This document shows positions 1-28,839 of a DNA stretch of 64,000 bases, one piece after another. Source of the stretch: Xiphophorus maculatus (lineage: Eukaryota > Chordata > Actinopteri > Cyprinodontiformes > Poeciliidae); contig NC_036456.1 of assembly GCF_002775205.1 (NCBI RefSeq), forward strand, positions 12,923,463 through 12,987,462, given 5' to 3'. The notes beneath the pieces were generated by a model. It saw only the letters and a list, made by a program, of their open reading frames with translations. It made no database searches and was not told where the DNA came from. A program made the position numbers and the translations under genes. Numbering within the stretch: position 1 is the first letter of the stretch; the number at the start of each line of letters is the position of its first letter.

Positions 1-5
1 TTTTC

Positions 6-497
6 CAGGGTGTCCACACAACCTTAAGAAGTCTTAAATTCATGTATCTAAAATTAAAGACTGTCTGAAATTAATTGGAAAATGTAAAAGTTGGCCTTAG
101 ATACGTTAATCACAGGTCTTAAACTTTGTTATTGCAGGACTATTTAATCTTGTATATTCAATGTAGTTCATTGTTCTCCGGCGCCTTTTATGTCGGGCAA
201 AATTTGACTAGCTCGGAAACATCATTAGCGTTCGAGGCTACCGCTAACTAGCTGCTAATAAACACTAACTAGCTTTTTTGTGTGTATCATTGATAATGGC
301 AAATTTATTGCCAGTCGACCTTCATTGTTGCCACTGGCTCACTTCTGCTACCAATTCGTATGATGCAATGTGCATTTTGTGCAAAAGAATGAAATAAAAA
401 TGTGATTTTCTTTTGTACATTTCTGTTAGACGTCTTTAGTTTCATTCACAGTGGTTTTAAATAGTCTTAAATCTGAGTTGGTGAAACCGGCAGAGAT
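6..497. repeat. Possible old DNA-transposon relic
   Basis: The left side starts CAGGGTGTCCAC and holds a TCTTAAAT-type motif. The right side, near 455-495, holds the same kind of motif in both directions and a GGTGAAACC ending. This resembles a common fish repeat with CAGGGT-like ends, known to me only from memory. Inverted ends are weak and no target duplication was found. There is no ORF inside. Confidence 0.3.
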
Positions 498-1600
498 CTC
501 TGTTTTCATACAGAGGAATCCAAATCCTCTTTTCTCATCCAAAGAAGGTTTTGACATTAAACTGAATTTAAATGCTATTAATATTGTTGTGTTAATAAAC
601 ATGTAAAGTTGGGGGTGTAGTTGTTAGCCAGGGTAATATGTATTAACAATTTTTCAGTCAGCTTTCCATAGGGTGACTCTTTGCTTGTCACCTCATGAGA
701 AACACTTTTAATAAGAAAAAGTATGAATGGTATGAGCCAAAACTTTAATATACTGTATGCCTAATGTATTTGAATGTCATTGGTGTCAGACTTGGTTACA
801 GTCAAATTGATACTAAAAGAAACATGTATAATGACAGCTATGTGAAATTCTGCAAAAACTTAGCAAACATATTTGCAAAATGATGCTTGACAGAGTGGGA
901 TGTTTTGTGGACCTTCCCTCTCCCCCAAAAAATTTGTTTTCAGTTACAAAAAGTAAAAATGAATGCTGTATATTTAATTTGTGGGGGAAGCAGGTTTTCA
1001 AATCCTCCCCTCTCAAGAAGTTTTGGTAAAAAAAAAAAAAAGTGCCATAAAAAAATCAGGTGTTATTCAGCACATGGTCAGCAAAATACCCAAGTTGACA
1101 TCTCCTTCTTGCATGTTGCTACTTATTGAAATCTTTTAATTTTCTGTTCATGCAGGCTGGATGATGTCACCTCCCATCAATTACCTCTTCAGCTGTAACA
1201 AGGAACTTCAGCAGCTCCGAAGCTGCAGTTGCACAGAGCCGTTTGTGTAACTCTGCTGGTGGCTGGTCACCAACGGTGGAGCCACGCCCACAGAGTTCTG
1301 TCCCAGTCTTGGATCGCGTCCATCTCTGTGAATGCAAAGCGTTGATTAGTTCCACTTCGGGGGGACAGCTGGATGTTTGACCTTAGTGAAAGTGCTGATG
1401 GAGTCACAGAGTTGTCTCTGAATCTGTTCCAGGACGGCACAGAAACTCATAGAGACAATAGTCATGGCTAACAGACCATTAGTTTTATTTTTATAACGCT
1501 GTTGTGTAAGGCTGTAATAATCCCTTGCCAAGTGTAATTTAATACTTTAGTCATCGTTTACCACCCAGTGACACGGAGGCGTTGAAAGATACCCAGACTT
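498..1600. other. Gene-free AT-rich stretch
   Basis: No exon-like reading frame with family resemblance was recognised on either strand. Short open frames lack flanking splice sites or codon structure. The GC-richer patch at 1,150-1,450 could hold a decayed exon, but I could not identify one. Confidence 0.4.
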
Positions 1601-1700
1601 TAATTTGCTAACCTCCACGTCAGAATTTTGATAATATTCAATGCTGTTATGAAACTTCATAACCCATGATGAAAATATGCTTTTATTAAAACTAAACCTT

Positions 1701-1757
1701 TCATTTCTGCTTCGCTCTGCAGAAATTTACGTCCTTCTGGTTGTGTCCGGCTTCTTC
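1701..1757 (-). pseudogene. Terminal-exon-like piece A of an unidentified gene
   Basis: On the minus strand a TTGCAG acceptor at 1,758 precedes 18 codons and a TGA. The peptide starts EEAGHNQKDVNF and would suit a short cytoplasmic tail. It is followed by a 3' UTR-like stretch with an AATAAA on the minus strand (1,682-1,687). That stretch (1,610-1,697) is clearly related to the one behind piece B (3,021-3,110), so two related gene ends lie in the same direction about 1.4 kb apart. No extracellular domain could be read upstream. It may be a relic or the last exon of a gene I cannot reconstruct. Confidence 0.25.
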
Positions 1758-3104
1758 CTGCAAAGCAAGAGCAAATGTTATTTTGGTGTTTACTGTGTAT
1801 TAGGGATGCAAAAATAAATGTATATTAAAAAAAATCTTTTTTCTGTGCACCACAAACGACTATGTCTCAATTTACAGCAAAGTATCCAGGTCCCAGGAAA
1901 GTCTTTGTGTTTCGTAACAGTAAATCCACAAACTTCAATGAACTTTCTATTGGATTTTTGTGTGACAAATCAAATAAGTGCATATGGAGTGGAAGATAAA
2001 TAATAATGCATGGTCTCTGCAACTTAAAATTTTAAATGTGAGATATGCATTGTATTCAGGCCCTTTTCACTGATATTCCTAAATACAATTCAGTGCAATT
2101 AATTTCATTTTCAATAAATATAGCCCAACTGTGGATAATTTCCTCTCATTTTAGAAGGAATGATGAAAACCCTATTTTTAATCATCATTAAAAATGTATT
2201 ATCTTTAGGGGAAAAAAGTATTTATTTATTTTCTTTAAATGTACATTTCTAGAATGTATTTAAAGAAAAATCAACTCACTGAACAGAATGTGGCCATAAG
2301 CTGTGTAGCCGCCAGGAGGCCAGGCAGGGCCTCCCAGACTCTACTCAGTCAGTCTGTTGTGACCCGACTCAGAAACTCAACAAAAAAGAAGAAATATCAT
2401 GTGCAAAAGTTTTAAAATGTTGAAAATATTTCACTCAAGTTACATTTAAAAATCAAAGTTTCTAACGTAAGCTGTGAAAATGGGTGAAATCAGTGACGTA
2501 CGTATAAGCGGACATGGTAAGTGTTGTAAGTGTCACCTTATATACCCTAAGAAACAAGAAGAAAGAACAGATATTAGTCAGACTTTAAACACCTGAAGGC
2601 CTCACCAGCTGTTCCACAGCATAATCAGGAGTTGCACAGCAAAGGAAAATTCCCAACACAAGGAGGGGCTGTAACAAATCCTCTCCAAAAACCAGCCACG
2701 ATGTGTTTCAGATCTTTGACCTGTTGGAAAATTTGACTGTGTCCAACATTCAAAATCTGACCCAGTCTGTTTCCCTCAGAAGAAATGGAGTTAGTTACAA
2801 GATCCCTTCCAACAACTGGAAGCGACTGAAAAATCAGTGTCACAGTCCACAATGAGGCCGGTTCGACGGCGATGAGCTCCCGCTCCAACAAGGACTCCTG
2901 AAAATTAGCACCAGCCACACGGATCAACAAACGCAACCACAGTCAAGGGAGACAAAAATGTAGTTTTTTTTCCAAAACTCCATTCATGCTTTTCCTTTTA
3001 AGGTTTGCTTTTAATGTACAAACCTCCAAGTCAGAATTTTGACAATGTTCAGGGCTTTCTAGAAATATCATAACCCATGTTGAAAATAGGCTTTTATTAA
3101 TAAA

Positions 3105-3317
3105 CTACTTTGACAAACACCCACCATTATGATGAGGGACTTTTCTTCTTAAATTAGCAGCTTGTTTTTTAAACTGTCGGATGATGATAATGACCACAAA
3201 CACACATCCAAACACGTTGAGAACAAAAACGATCACAACCAGTCCACTGGAGCTCAACGTGAGGAGGAGTTCTCCTGGAGCAGACAGGTTGTCGGTGTGA
3301 TTCCAGTTTTCTCCCCA
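3105..3317 (-). pseudogene. Transmembrane-tail exon-like piece B, receptor-like
   Basis: A 70-codon open stretch on the minus strand ends in TAG. It contains a short polar stalk (NHTDNLSAPGE), about 22 hydrophobic residues (including VVIVFVLNVFG and VVIIII), then a basic cytoplasmic tail (RQFKKQAANLRRK). This stalk, single-pass helix and stop-transfer order is typical of the last exons of type I receptors, including immunoglobulin-superfamily members. No Ig domain with paired cysteines could be read upstream, and a stop codon directly precedes the open stretch. An AATAAA lies just downstream on the minus strand (3,093-3,098). The gene cannot be named. Confidence 0.35.
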
Positions 3318-3329
3318 TCAAATGTCGAT

Positions 3330-5560
3330 GTGGTACTTCAGTCCAAGTTGCCTCCATGAATATCACTGAATTACAATATGTGATTTTGCCAATATAGCTG
3401 AATGTATATGGGTTTAGTGTAAAACACTTTGAGTTTTCAGCGTTGCCTCAAAACTCTCTTATAAATTGAGTTCATTAGCATTTACCAGTCAATGCACAAT
3501 TTTAAATTATTTCTACCTATTCTTGTATGAAGAGCGGTGAAATATCCAGCTGGAATTATAAAAAAAAAAAAAAAAACATGCGGTCAGAGTATAACTCGAT
3601 CACAAACATTCGGACATTTATCTAAAAAAGAGGATAAATGTGGATTTTCGACTGGAGAAAATGCACAATAATTTCCAGCTTGTGAAATTGCTTCCTTTAC
3701 AGTCATCCCACCTTAAAAAAGAAGGGGTTGAATTAAAACATTACTATGGTATTCATGCATATGGTAAGGAGGAACCTCTACATGGTACTGTGCATGTATC
3801 AGTAGGACATAATAATAACGGCAGAATGTCAGCACCTGCTGTCCATCACATGACTCGATGTACTGTACCATAATTTTGAACCAGCTGACCCCAACCAATC
3901 CACAGAAAACTCTGTCACACACACACACATTATATATAGGTCATGACGAGCAGGAACGTTATTTACACGTTTCTGGGCATCACTACACAGCGGTCACATG
4001 GCTCATGTTTATGGTGGTGTGATGTTCTTGGCCGGCTGGCCTCACCAGTTCCTGCCTCCTGTTAAAACGAGCAGAGTGACGGGTTCCAGTGGAAACATAT
4101 CCCGTTATCAAAGTCTGTTCTTGTTCTTGGCCGTCTCTGTATGAATTCATATGATCTCCTCTGGAATACTAGCCGGTGTCGTTCTCCTCCCGGCTGCACA
4201 CATAAGCCTCCAAACTATGCCGGCAGGAGGCTCTTCGCCACACCGCTGATGGTGTAAAGTTTCTCTGCATTTAGTTGGAGTCACACATGACTCGGCTTGG
4301 CTTTTAAGTGGAAGGGTGGGGGTCAGGTTGTTTCACAAAAGGGGAAAAGCAAGCATCAAGGAGACAGCGGTGTGCAGTGAAGAAGTGGATTTATGTTGGT
4401 GGGGGTGTGTGTCTGCCTGTAAAGACGTTTGGCAAATGTCCTGCGCCCATGCGAGCCTTGCGACGCACACACACCCCTTTACTCCCAAAGTTCTGTCCAA
4501 CCACACCCTCGCTCCTAATTCAGGTGCCACGGCCCAGATTTAGAGTGCACCTGTTGCCTGCTGGGGGAGGATTGAGCTTTGTTGTACATGACAGACAGGG
4601 ATCAGCAGTAAAGGGGGCGCTGTGGAGAGAGGTGGGGGGTATGTGACCTCTTTGGCATGTGATCTGAAATAGAAAGAGATTTAAGCCTGTCGGGATGAAA
4701 GACAATAGCAGAGACGAGCCCTTTTTCGCTGCAGACGAGAAATGTTGAATCACCCTGAACTATTCTCAGCAGATTTTGGTATTTTTATCTCCGAGAATCA
4801 AATTTATGATTTAGTTGTTTAGAAGAGGGACAAAGAACAGTACTGTCCACCTGTCCTCCCTGAACCAGCTGGTGTTTTTTTATTGTCACTGTTTTTAATA
4901 AAAGAAAGAAATGCATAAAATACCCTAGATGCTATTCAATAAAAATAACTTATATTTGAAGCGCCATTAAATACTCAATCCAACAGCAGGTCAGCTGACC
5001 TCCTGTACAGTGATTCATAGTTCACGATGGATGCCGACCTCTCACATTCAGGGGAACAAACTGCATAAAACCAGACTGACGCTGTTCAACAGATATGATT
5101 CACTATCAAACACCATCAGATAAACACAGTCTTTATATAATGATTCATGACATCTATCCTCACAAGACCTCAATGTAGAGACCACCCACTCACATCAGTT
5201 CACATTATGTGAACAAGTTTGACTTAAAAAAAGTCATTGTTTTGTTAAGCATGAAAACTTGTGACAAACATTCATAGGGCAACTCAAAGCAGTGATGATG
5301 GGGATGTGAAAGGAAAATAAAACAGAGTTTTAGATTTTATTAAAAGAAAAATCCAAGAAGTGTTACTTGCATTGAGATTCAGCCAACTTTACTCCGATGT
5401 CCTTAAATAAAATAGGACTCCTTAAACCGATTAATTATTCCTCAGAATAAATTTTCCTGTCCTGTGAAGGCAGCAGAGTTTTGCTAAAGAACAATTCACC
5501 TGGAAGTGGCCCCCCACTGAGATTCTGCTCAGGACCTCATGTAACCTTGGGCCGGCTCTG
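3330..5560. other. Intergenic stretch upstream of slc2a4
   Basis: I see no exon or RNA gene here. Short open frames at 4,300-4,650 lie in GC-richer sequence but overlap on both strands with no family resemblance. GC content rises sharply from about 5,570 towards the slc2a4 first exon. Confidence 0.4.
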
Positions 5561-5569
5561 GGTCTCCCC

Positions 5570-5967
5570 TCCAGCCAATGACAGTTAAGGTCAAGACAGC
5601 TTCCAGCTCGACCTCTTTAGAGCAGCGCCCCCTCTCCCTCGACCCTTTCTCCCCCCTCCCAACCTCGGGAACCTCCCCCCCGCCCCCTTCCTGCGTTTAC
5701 GAAACAGAATGCCCGTTTGCGCACGGCGGTCACTCTATCCGAGCTGGACGGACAACACAAAGTTTGTTTGGACGACAGGACAACCTGCGCTCCGGGGCGC
5801 AGCAGATTTCTACCCTATTGGGGTTTTCTCCTTTGGATTGAATATATTTGCTCCGTTTATTTTTGTTTTCGCTGCTGATTGCGCGGGTTTGAGTCGGAGC
5901 TCGTCTCCATTTGGCACCAGACGCGTCTGTCACCATCTGCAACCGAGTGCCTAAAGCTGTCAAAGTC
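5570..5967 (+). promoter_or_regulatory. slc2a4 proximal promoter and 5' UTR region
   Basis: This GC-rich block, with C-rich runs at 5,635-5,695, directly precedes the slc2a4 start codon and contrasts with the AT-rich surroundings. Exon 1 appears continuous from the 5' UTR into the start codon, since no acceptor is needed. The transcription start cannot be fixed from sequence, and no clear TATA box was seen. Confidence 0.45.
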
Positions 5968-22743
<16,776 letters not shown>

Positions 22744-25190
22744 AGAGTCCAAACAAAAAAAAAAACAAAAAAACTGAGTACAATTTAAGGTGAAGTTTGT
22801 GTACGGACCCCACTCCAAAATTTTATTTTCTGAAATATTTTGAGATCTGTAGTCATATTGATATAGCTTGTGGTGCCAAAGCACAGTGTTAAGATGAGTG
22901 TGTGACAGTATGGACATTTTTGGAGCCGTCGTTTGCTGGTACCACAGCAGTTTGCTAACTCGTGGTTCTGATCGTTGCTCTGACAACTCAAAAGCCTTTG
23001 AGTTAGAGACTGACTGATGAAGAAAAACCAGGCATTGACTGCCGGTGTGAGATGATTTCACTCAGTGCTGATGAACTCAGACGCAGCATTGAAAGATGGG
23101 GAAATTTTGGAATTCCTGCACTTTATAAAGAAAGACTTTGGCGAACGGAGGTACTGTAGGACGGTGGTGTCTAACTTCAGTTCTGAAAGACCAAATCAGA
23201 CATAAATGGTTGAGCTACCTTCTCAACATCATGTTCTGCAAATGCTTGGTAATGGACAATTAATTTGCTTTGCGCTGCGTTCAACCAAGTGAACATCCAA
23301 GACCTGTAGGACATTTGGGTGTTGGGGACTGAAAACAGACATCACTGACGTAGGAAGTTGACGTAACTTGATAGTTTTCACTTAAGATGGGAACACGTTA
23401 GAGTAAGGCTGATTTGGGTTCCTCGTACAGATCTTGGAAATACTCTATGGCAGAAAAAAGTAAGTTTCTTAACTAGTTTGCTTTACCATCCAATTTTAAA
23501 GGGGCAGCATTATGTATTTTCTTGGTACATGGTCTCATTTTAGAGCACAATCAAATAATCTTTCCCTCAGCTGTAAAAATGCTAGATATCAAAAATGACT
23601 TAAAGGAAATTTGTCTACAAAATTTTATGCATTGAAATCGGGCCTCTGTCTCTTTAAGAATCTCCCGCGCTTTCCGCCCGCCATCACAACATTCCTCTTT
23701 CAAGCCTTTGAAAACATTTTTACCAGCTTTTCACTGACAAGTCGTTTGTATGATGAGTTCAGCAGATGCACAGCTCCACCGGGAGTTTGCTACTTGCTGC
23801 TGCCGCTAGTCTGAAGGAGCTGAGTGGGGAAGGGAGCTCAATGAGGTGGAAGGTTGGCTATTTCCAAGCAGGAAGAAGCTGCTTGGAAATAGACGGCGCT
23901 TTGTCAGAGCAAGCACTACGGCGCCCCGATGGTTGCTACTGGAGATTCAAAGATTTCTCATGAAAGATTTAAAGAAGCACACCACGCATGATTTTGAAGA
24001 GGGAATAACATGATATAAATCTAAAAAAGAAATCTCAAAATTTTGCATAAGACTGCCTCTTTAAATTGGTGAAAGCACTAAAAATTGAGCAACAAAAAGA
24101 GTCTCCATGTTTATTATCCTTTTCCCCATATTTTTATTAGAACGTCAGATATTTGGGAAGTTTTAACTTTGATTCAGCTGATATTTGAAAGCAGCTGAGC
24201 CGTGTTTGAAGGGAAACATTGCGATACTGTCGATATTACAATTTACAAAAGATAAACTTTTTCCGTCACAGCATCCTGCTGACGAAGCTTGGATCAATAA
24301 GCTACACGTGTTCAAAACTGCGCACCAATTTTATTGGCATGCAGAGCAGTTATTGCATTAAAGCCACGTCGATTAGATTTACTGCAAAGCTCTAATCTGT
24401 TCCTCAAAACACTGCTGAAACTGACTTCCCATCTGAGCAAAGCATAGATGAATCCGAGTTAGCTCAGGTCAACCCTAAAAAAGAAATAAAATCTCGGCTT
24501 TGTCAAAGAACAAGCTTATAGATTGAATTTTTGTATCTATATAAAAATTCCCTTAAATAGCTCTAGTGCTTTTGGCTTTTTAGACTCCAGCTTCTTAGAG
24601 ACCAAACTAGCAAAATGGCCCTTTGAGTCTGTTCAACTAGCAAGTGAAAAACCAAAATTATGATGGGCTTAAGGGTTAAAATTACCCCAAATTAGATATA
24701 AAAGTCAAAGTAAACCCTTTACTAAGTGGAATAGGTTTAGAAAAACAAACATTTCACCCCAAAACTTCCACACTGTAGGAATCCTGTACAAGTCAATTCT
24801 TTACACTCGTTCCCTTCTTAAGTTTTAATGTTTTCCAGAGATTTCAGAAAACATTTTTGGGACTCCTTGTGTACATAGCATTTGTGTCATGGTATGTGGG
24901 TCTAAAGTTTCTACTCTGTATGCACTCCAGCTGGTGTATGGTTTCTGTGGATGCTCACTGAGGTTAGAGATTAGGATTTACTTTGTAGTTTATGTACAGT
25001 CTTTGCATCCATGTGTGTTCTGCTATGTAGTGCTCATTTCTGAATATTTGTGTTGAGATTACGTTTTTCCAGTGGACCTGTAATTTGATGCTGTGGTTAT
25101 AGAAGTGCTGTAAATAACTGCACAAAGGCCTCTTCATTTCCATACTATTATTCTATTCTAGTGAGACAAAACTAAACCAAAGTTGTGATA
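22744..25190 (+). other. Probable slc2a4 3' UTR and intergenic DNA
   Basis: No coding frame is recognised. The presumed 3' UTR begins at the slc2a4 stop and is interrupted by a TTAA-flanked MITE (23,500-24,060). Possible plus-strand AATAAA signals occur near 24,485 and 25,277. The latter lies past the ybx2 polyadenylation signal on the other strand, so the two convergent 3' UTRs may meet or overlap. Confidence 0.4.
23500..24060. mobile_element. TTAA-flanked palindromic MITE, copy 2 (best preserved ends)
   Basis: The copy reads TTAA, AGGGGCAGCATTATG ... CATAAGACTGCCTCT, TTAA. TTAA duplications sit at 23,496-23,499 and 24,061-24,064. It contains the internal GGGCCTCTGTCTCTTTAAG word shared by copies 3 and 4 and mirrored in copy 1. 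The piggyBac superfamily duplicates TTAA; membership is inferred from that alone. Confidence 0.75.
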
Positions 25191-25203
25191 TTGGCAAACA
25201 TGT

Positions 25204-25209
25204 TTTATT
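25204..25209 (-). terminator. ybx2 polyadenylation signal
   Basis: AATAAA on the minus strand (TTTATT on plus), about 890 bp past the ybx2 stop codon. It is the first good signal I saw in that direction and sets a plausible 3' UTR of about 0.9 kb. Confidence 0.5.
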
Positions 25210-26096
25210 AGTTGGCATTCCAGGTATTGACATTGCACATAATCCCCTCCAACAAAAAGGAAACCTAAAACTCGAGAAATAAAGTTATTTTCTCCCCCCC
25301 ATCAATCCATCCAAAGCCGGAGATGAAAGGAGCGCAACGCTTCAACCGATTCAGGTGGTACCAGAACTAAACTGACTTCCAATGCAAACCAGCAGCTGCA
25401 CACCTGCTTGGGCTTCCCCTCAAATCAAATTAAAAAGCCAAATAAAAAAACAAGGCTGGTTCCTCTGAATACCTGATCTACCCTTATCTGGTCAGTTAAA
25501 GAAAATGTTCTTCTAAGAGGGGTTGGAATGACTGAGCCAACAAGCAGATTGTCCTTTCCCATTTTCCCCTCCGCTTTAAAGCTTTTTAACTTTTTAATCA
25601 CACACTCATCGGTATCACCCTGTCTAACCTGCCGACTCCTCGCCAACCAGTAGCTATAGCTGTGAGAGAGAGAGAAGAGGGGAGAGCAGTGCATGTTGTG
25701 AAAGAGGTCCAGCTCTCGAACCCCAGGACCTACAAGAAAAACGCAAAGGAGGCACAGGGATTTCAAACGGTGAAGAACCAAACGTCATATGCCTCTAATC
25801 CTGAACGAGGATTAGGCTGGTCTTTAGTCCTGGTTTGAGGAAAAAAAAAAAAATGTTTTGTGTTTCAACTAAAGTTTAAACTTAAAAAATGTCCTTAAAG
25901 ACTCCATAAAAATTGTTTTTATCCCTTTAATGCCAGCATTCCACTTTAAACCAGTCCACGTCCGTCGAGAGACCACCCGTTTGTCCCATGATGCACGAGC
26001 GGCGCGATCTCAAACTGTCCGAAGCCAGGGTCACTCAACTTTCTTTGGCATCAGGTCCCATCTTCGCCCTGGGGGCTGAGACAAGCCTGGCTGCAA

Positions 26097-28312
26097 TCAC
26101 TCTGTTGGGGCTTCAACTTCTGGGGCGACCTCCGCCTGAGGGCAAATTACAATGCATCACAGAAAACATACAAGAACACTTTGTTACGCTCCACTCTTTA
26201 CCTCAGGAGATTTTGGTGTTTTAGGAGAAGTTTTCGGAGACGACTTTGACGATTTGGGTGTAGGTTTTTCCTCTGTTGGTTTTGTGCTCTGAGGAGGGGT
26301 CCCAGGCTCCGAGCCAGACTTCTCTGTGTCATTCTTCATGCAACACAAAAACCAAGTACATTTAATAGAATCACTTATTCAGAAGATTTGTTAAAAAAAA
26401 AAAAAAAAAAACTTGCTTTTGATGTTGAGGATTCAGAGTTCCTCTGCCTGCGCCGTCTGGGCGGCCGGCGTGTTTTCTGGCCTTGGTCTTCTGTCGACGT
26501 CTCGCCGTTGGTCTGGACACCTTCAGGAGACTCCACCTGTTTTACCTCCGCCTGCTGTTCCTTGCCTTCTTCTGAAGCCGGAGATTGATCCGCAGGTGGG
26601 CGAGGGTGGAGGGGTCTAGATCGATGGGGAAAGAGAGTTTAAAAAACAAAACTGGTATGGACGTTGGTACATTTAAGTACAACTTTAGGGTTACCTGCGG
26701 TAGGGACGGAAGAATCTACGCCTTTGTGGCATCTGCTGTGTCTGGTCACCTTCAGCAGCTCCATTTTTTTCCTCTCCAACTTCCCCCTGTTATTCCAGAA
26801 AAATTTAATTAACACCAAAGTAAAACAGAACAAACCCCACTCCCCTAAACATTCAGTCTGCTTTACCATACATTTTGGGCACTAAGTCGAGGTCTGCGTG
26901 GCCTACGTCTCCGGGGTGGAGGCCTCGTTGCCCCCGGCTCCTCCGTTTGCTCTCCTTCTGGTGCAGGAGCTTGGTTATCGGCCGGTGTACTCTGTTCTGC
27001 AGGACGAGGGTTGCGGGGGAAGAACCGCCGACGGAAACGCCGTTTGTTGGGAGCGTAGCGGCTGCCCTTAACCGGAATGCCACCCGGACCCGTAACGTTG
27101 GCCGCTTCCGAGCCCTGTTGGGACAATGCACCAGTTCTTGAAGAGGCTAGAGCTTTCGATGCTAGAAGATCCAAAACATTCCTTCGTTCTCACTTTAGTT
27201 GCTTCAATTACGTCAAACTCTACGACTTCCCCATCTCCAACACTTCGGAGAAACTTTCTAGGATTGTTCTTCTTGATGGCAGTCTGGAGGAAGAAATCAG
27301 TCAAAGGAATGGTTCAATCAAAGCAGGACGAAGAACCAAAACTTAATCCTACCTGATGAACAAAGACGTCTTCTTTAGTGTCATTCCTGCAAGAAATGAT
27401 AGTTTAGCAGTTGCACCAGATGTAGGGACACTTATAGTGATGCATAGTACGAAGTGGTACCTGTTAATGAAGCCATAGCCGTTACGGACGTTGAACCATT
27501 TCACTGTGCCTTGAACTGCCATGGCTGTAACAGAAGATTCAACAAATCGTTCGTTTTCCCCCCTTTTTTTACATAAGACATGGGAATACAGGCCATTTTA
27601 CAGAAAACATGCCGTTATCTTGCCCTCATCATCAATCATTAACAGTCAGACTTTGAAACCAGGTCTGATCTGGGTCACGAGGGAGGGACAATACAACCTG
27701 TTTAACACCTTAGGGAGGCTAAAGGCAAGAGTCATGATTCATCAAACAATGATATCAGCTTTTGTCAGAACGCCGTTTCTGCTGGAGTCCACCTAAGATA
27801 CCGTTTAATTGGTTCATGTGTTGCTTGGGGAAATGATTTGCAGCTGTGAGGACCTCACCATATCTGGGTCATGCGCTCACAGTGTCAGGAGGGCAATATA
27901 AACCATCTGATTTGAGACAAAAATGAGGCGCACTCAATGCGATAAACAGATGTAGTATCAAATTGAATTATTTCTACAATATGGAGATTGGACGTATAGA
28001 AGTACAACACGTGTCAGCCTGTAAATGAAGCCATATTGATTTATTGTTTGCAGAGCTCACCTTGTAACTGGGATTGCCCAACCATCCTCACAACTTTCAC
28101 GCGTCAAAGGATTGCAACATAGCTCAAGACGCACAAAGCGCACAAGTATTAAGAATGGGACTTAATGCAGGCAATGCGCCCTAAAACAACTAACCAGACT
28201 GGTTTGCGGCTCTTCCACCCTCTCTGTACCCACCTATAACCTTCCTCTCCGGCTGAGGCTGGTCTTCCACCGGGGCTGGCGGTGGAGAGCTCGGCGCCTC
28301 GGAGTCGCTCAT
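26097..28312 (-). CDS. ybx2: Y-box binding protein 2 (cold-shock domain mRNA-binding protein)
   Basis: Exons from the start: 28312-28234, 27524-27461, 27386-27353, 27283-27194, 27114-26872, 26786-26695, 26615-26417, 26333-26202, 26135-26097; 323 codons with consistent phases. The start codon follows no upstream in-frame start in exon 1. Residues 1-26 are a Pro/Glu-rich leader. The cold-shock domain spans about 27-100, with [15 protein letters not shown] (RNP1 GYGFI 42-46), VFVH (RNP2, 55-58) and [13 protein letters not shown]. After [12 protein letters not shown] the protein alternates Arg-rich ([30 protein letters not shown]) and acidic islands. KFLRSVGDG and VKGSRYAPN favour YBX2 over YBX1, as does the slc2a4-eif5a context. 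Such proteins package and mask mRNAs, especially in germ cells. Intron 7 has a GC donor. Confidence 0.93.
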
Positions 28313-28440
28313 CCTGCTGCTCTAGTTGGGGACTGTCGCTCCTGCTGGTTCCCCTGCTCTTCTTGAAACTTTTCTGCCCGCCTCGGTTTAAGGTTTTATC
28401 TCGACGTCACTTCGCCCTGCCGGACGCAAGCCGCGCCCTC

Positions 28441-28499
28441 ATTGGCTTCACGGGGGCACGAGCTGGAAACCGATTGGCTGCGAGAAGTCGGCAAATTGG
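28441..28499 (-). promoter_or_regulatory. ybx2 promoter with three CCAAT boxes
   Basis: Three CCAAT boxes in the direction of ybx2 read as ATTGG on plus at 28,441-28,445, 28,473-28,477 and 28,495-28,499. They lie 130-190 bp upstream of the start codon in a GC-rich block. The middle one, GATTGGCTG, is close to the classic Y-box. NF-Y binding is the usual reading; the promoter call is inference. Confidence 0.5.
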
Positions 28500-28839
28500 A
28501 CGGGAAACAGTGGCAGGTGGGGAACAGGTAAGAGCGAGAGGAGATGATTTCTGCCACCGGAAGTGGAAGGAAGTTTGATCTAAATCGAGTTTATGACACG
28601 TTTTTATGCACACTTTAAATGGCAAGTGCTGTTAAATTTCAATCCAGTGTTCAAGACAGCCTGCAACGAGCCACCGGAGTATAATCTCCTGTTTTAAATT
28701 GTCTTACAACTGGATTTAGTTTAACTGCTTGAATGAATAGATTCAGCCGGATAACATAAAAAATATTCCTAAAAATAAACACATTTAAAAATATGTTAAA
28801 GCTGACATGAGATTTTTCAGAAATCATCCTGATGCCTTC

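Noticed and set aside
2625-2936. Minus-strand 103-codon ORF near the receptor-like exons
   Set aside because: No domain or cysteine pattern recognised and no acceptor or donor that would join it in phase to the transmembrane piece.
4308-4646. Plus-strand 112-codon ORF in GC-richer DNA
   Set aside because: Open frames on both strands, no splice context, no recognisable domain.
25425-25781. Minus-strand 118-codon ORF
   Set aside because: Lies in the proposed ybx2 3' UTR and resembles no known protein; splice sites and phase already close the gene upstream.
26863-27174. Minus-strand 103-codon ORF as a separate gene
   Set aside because: It is ybx2 exon 5 plus unspliced intron sequence at both ends.
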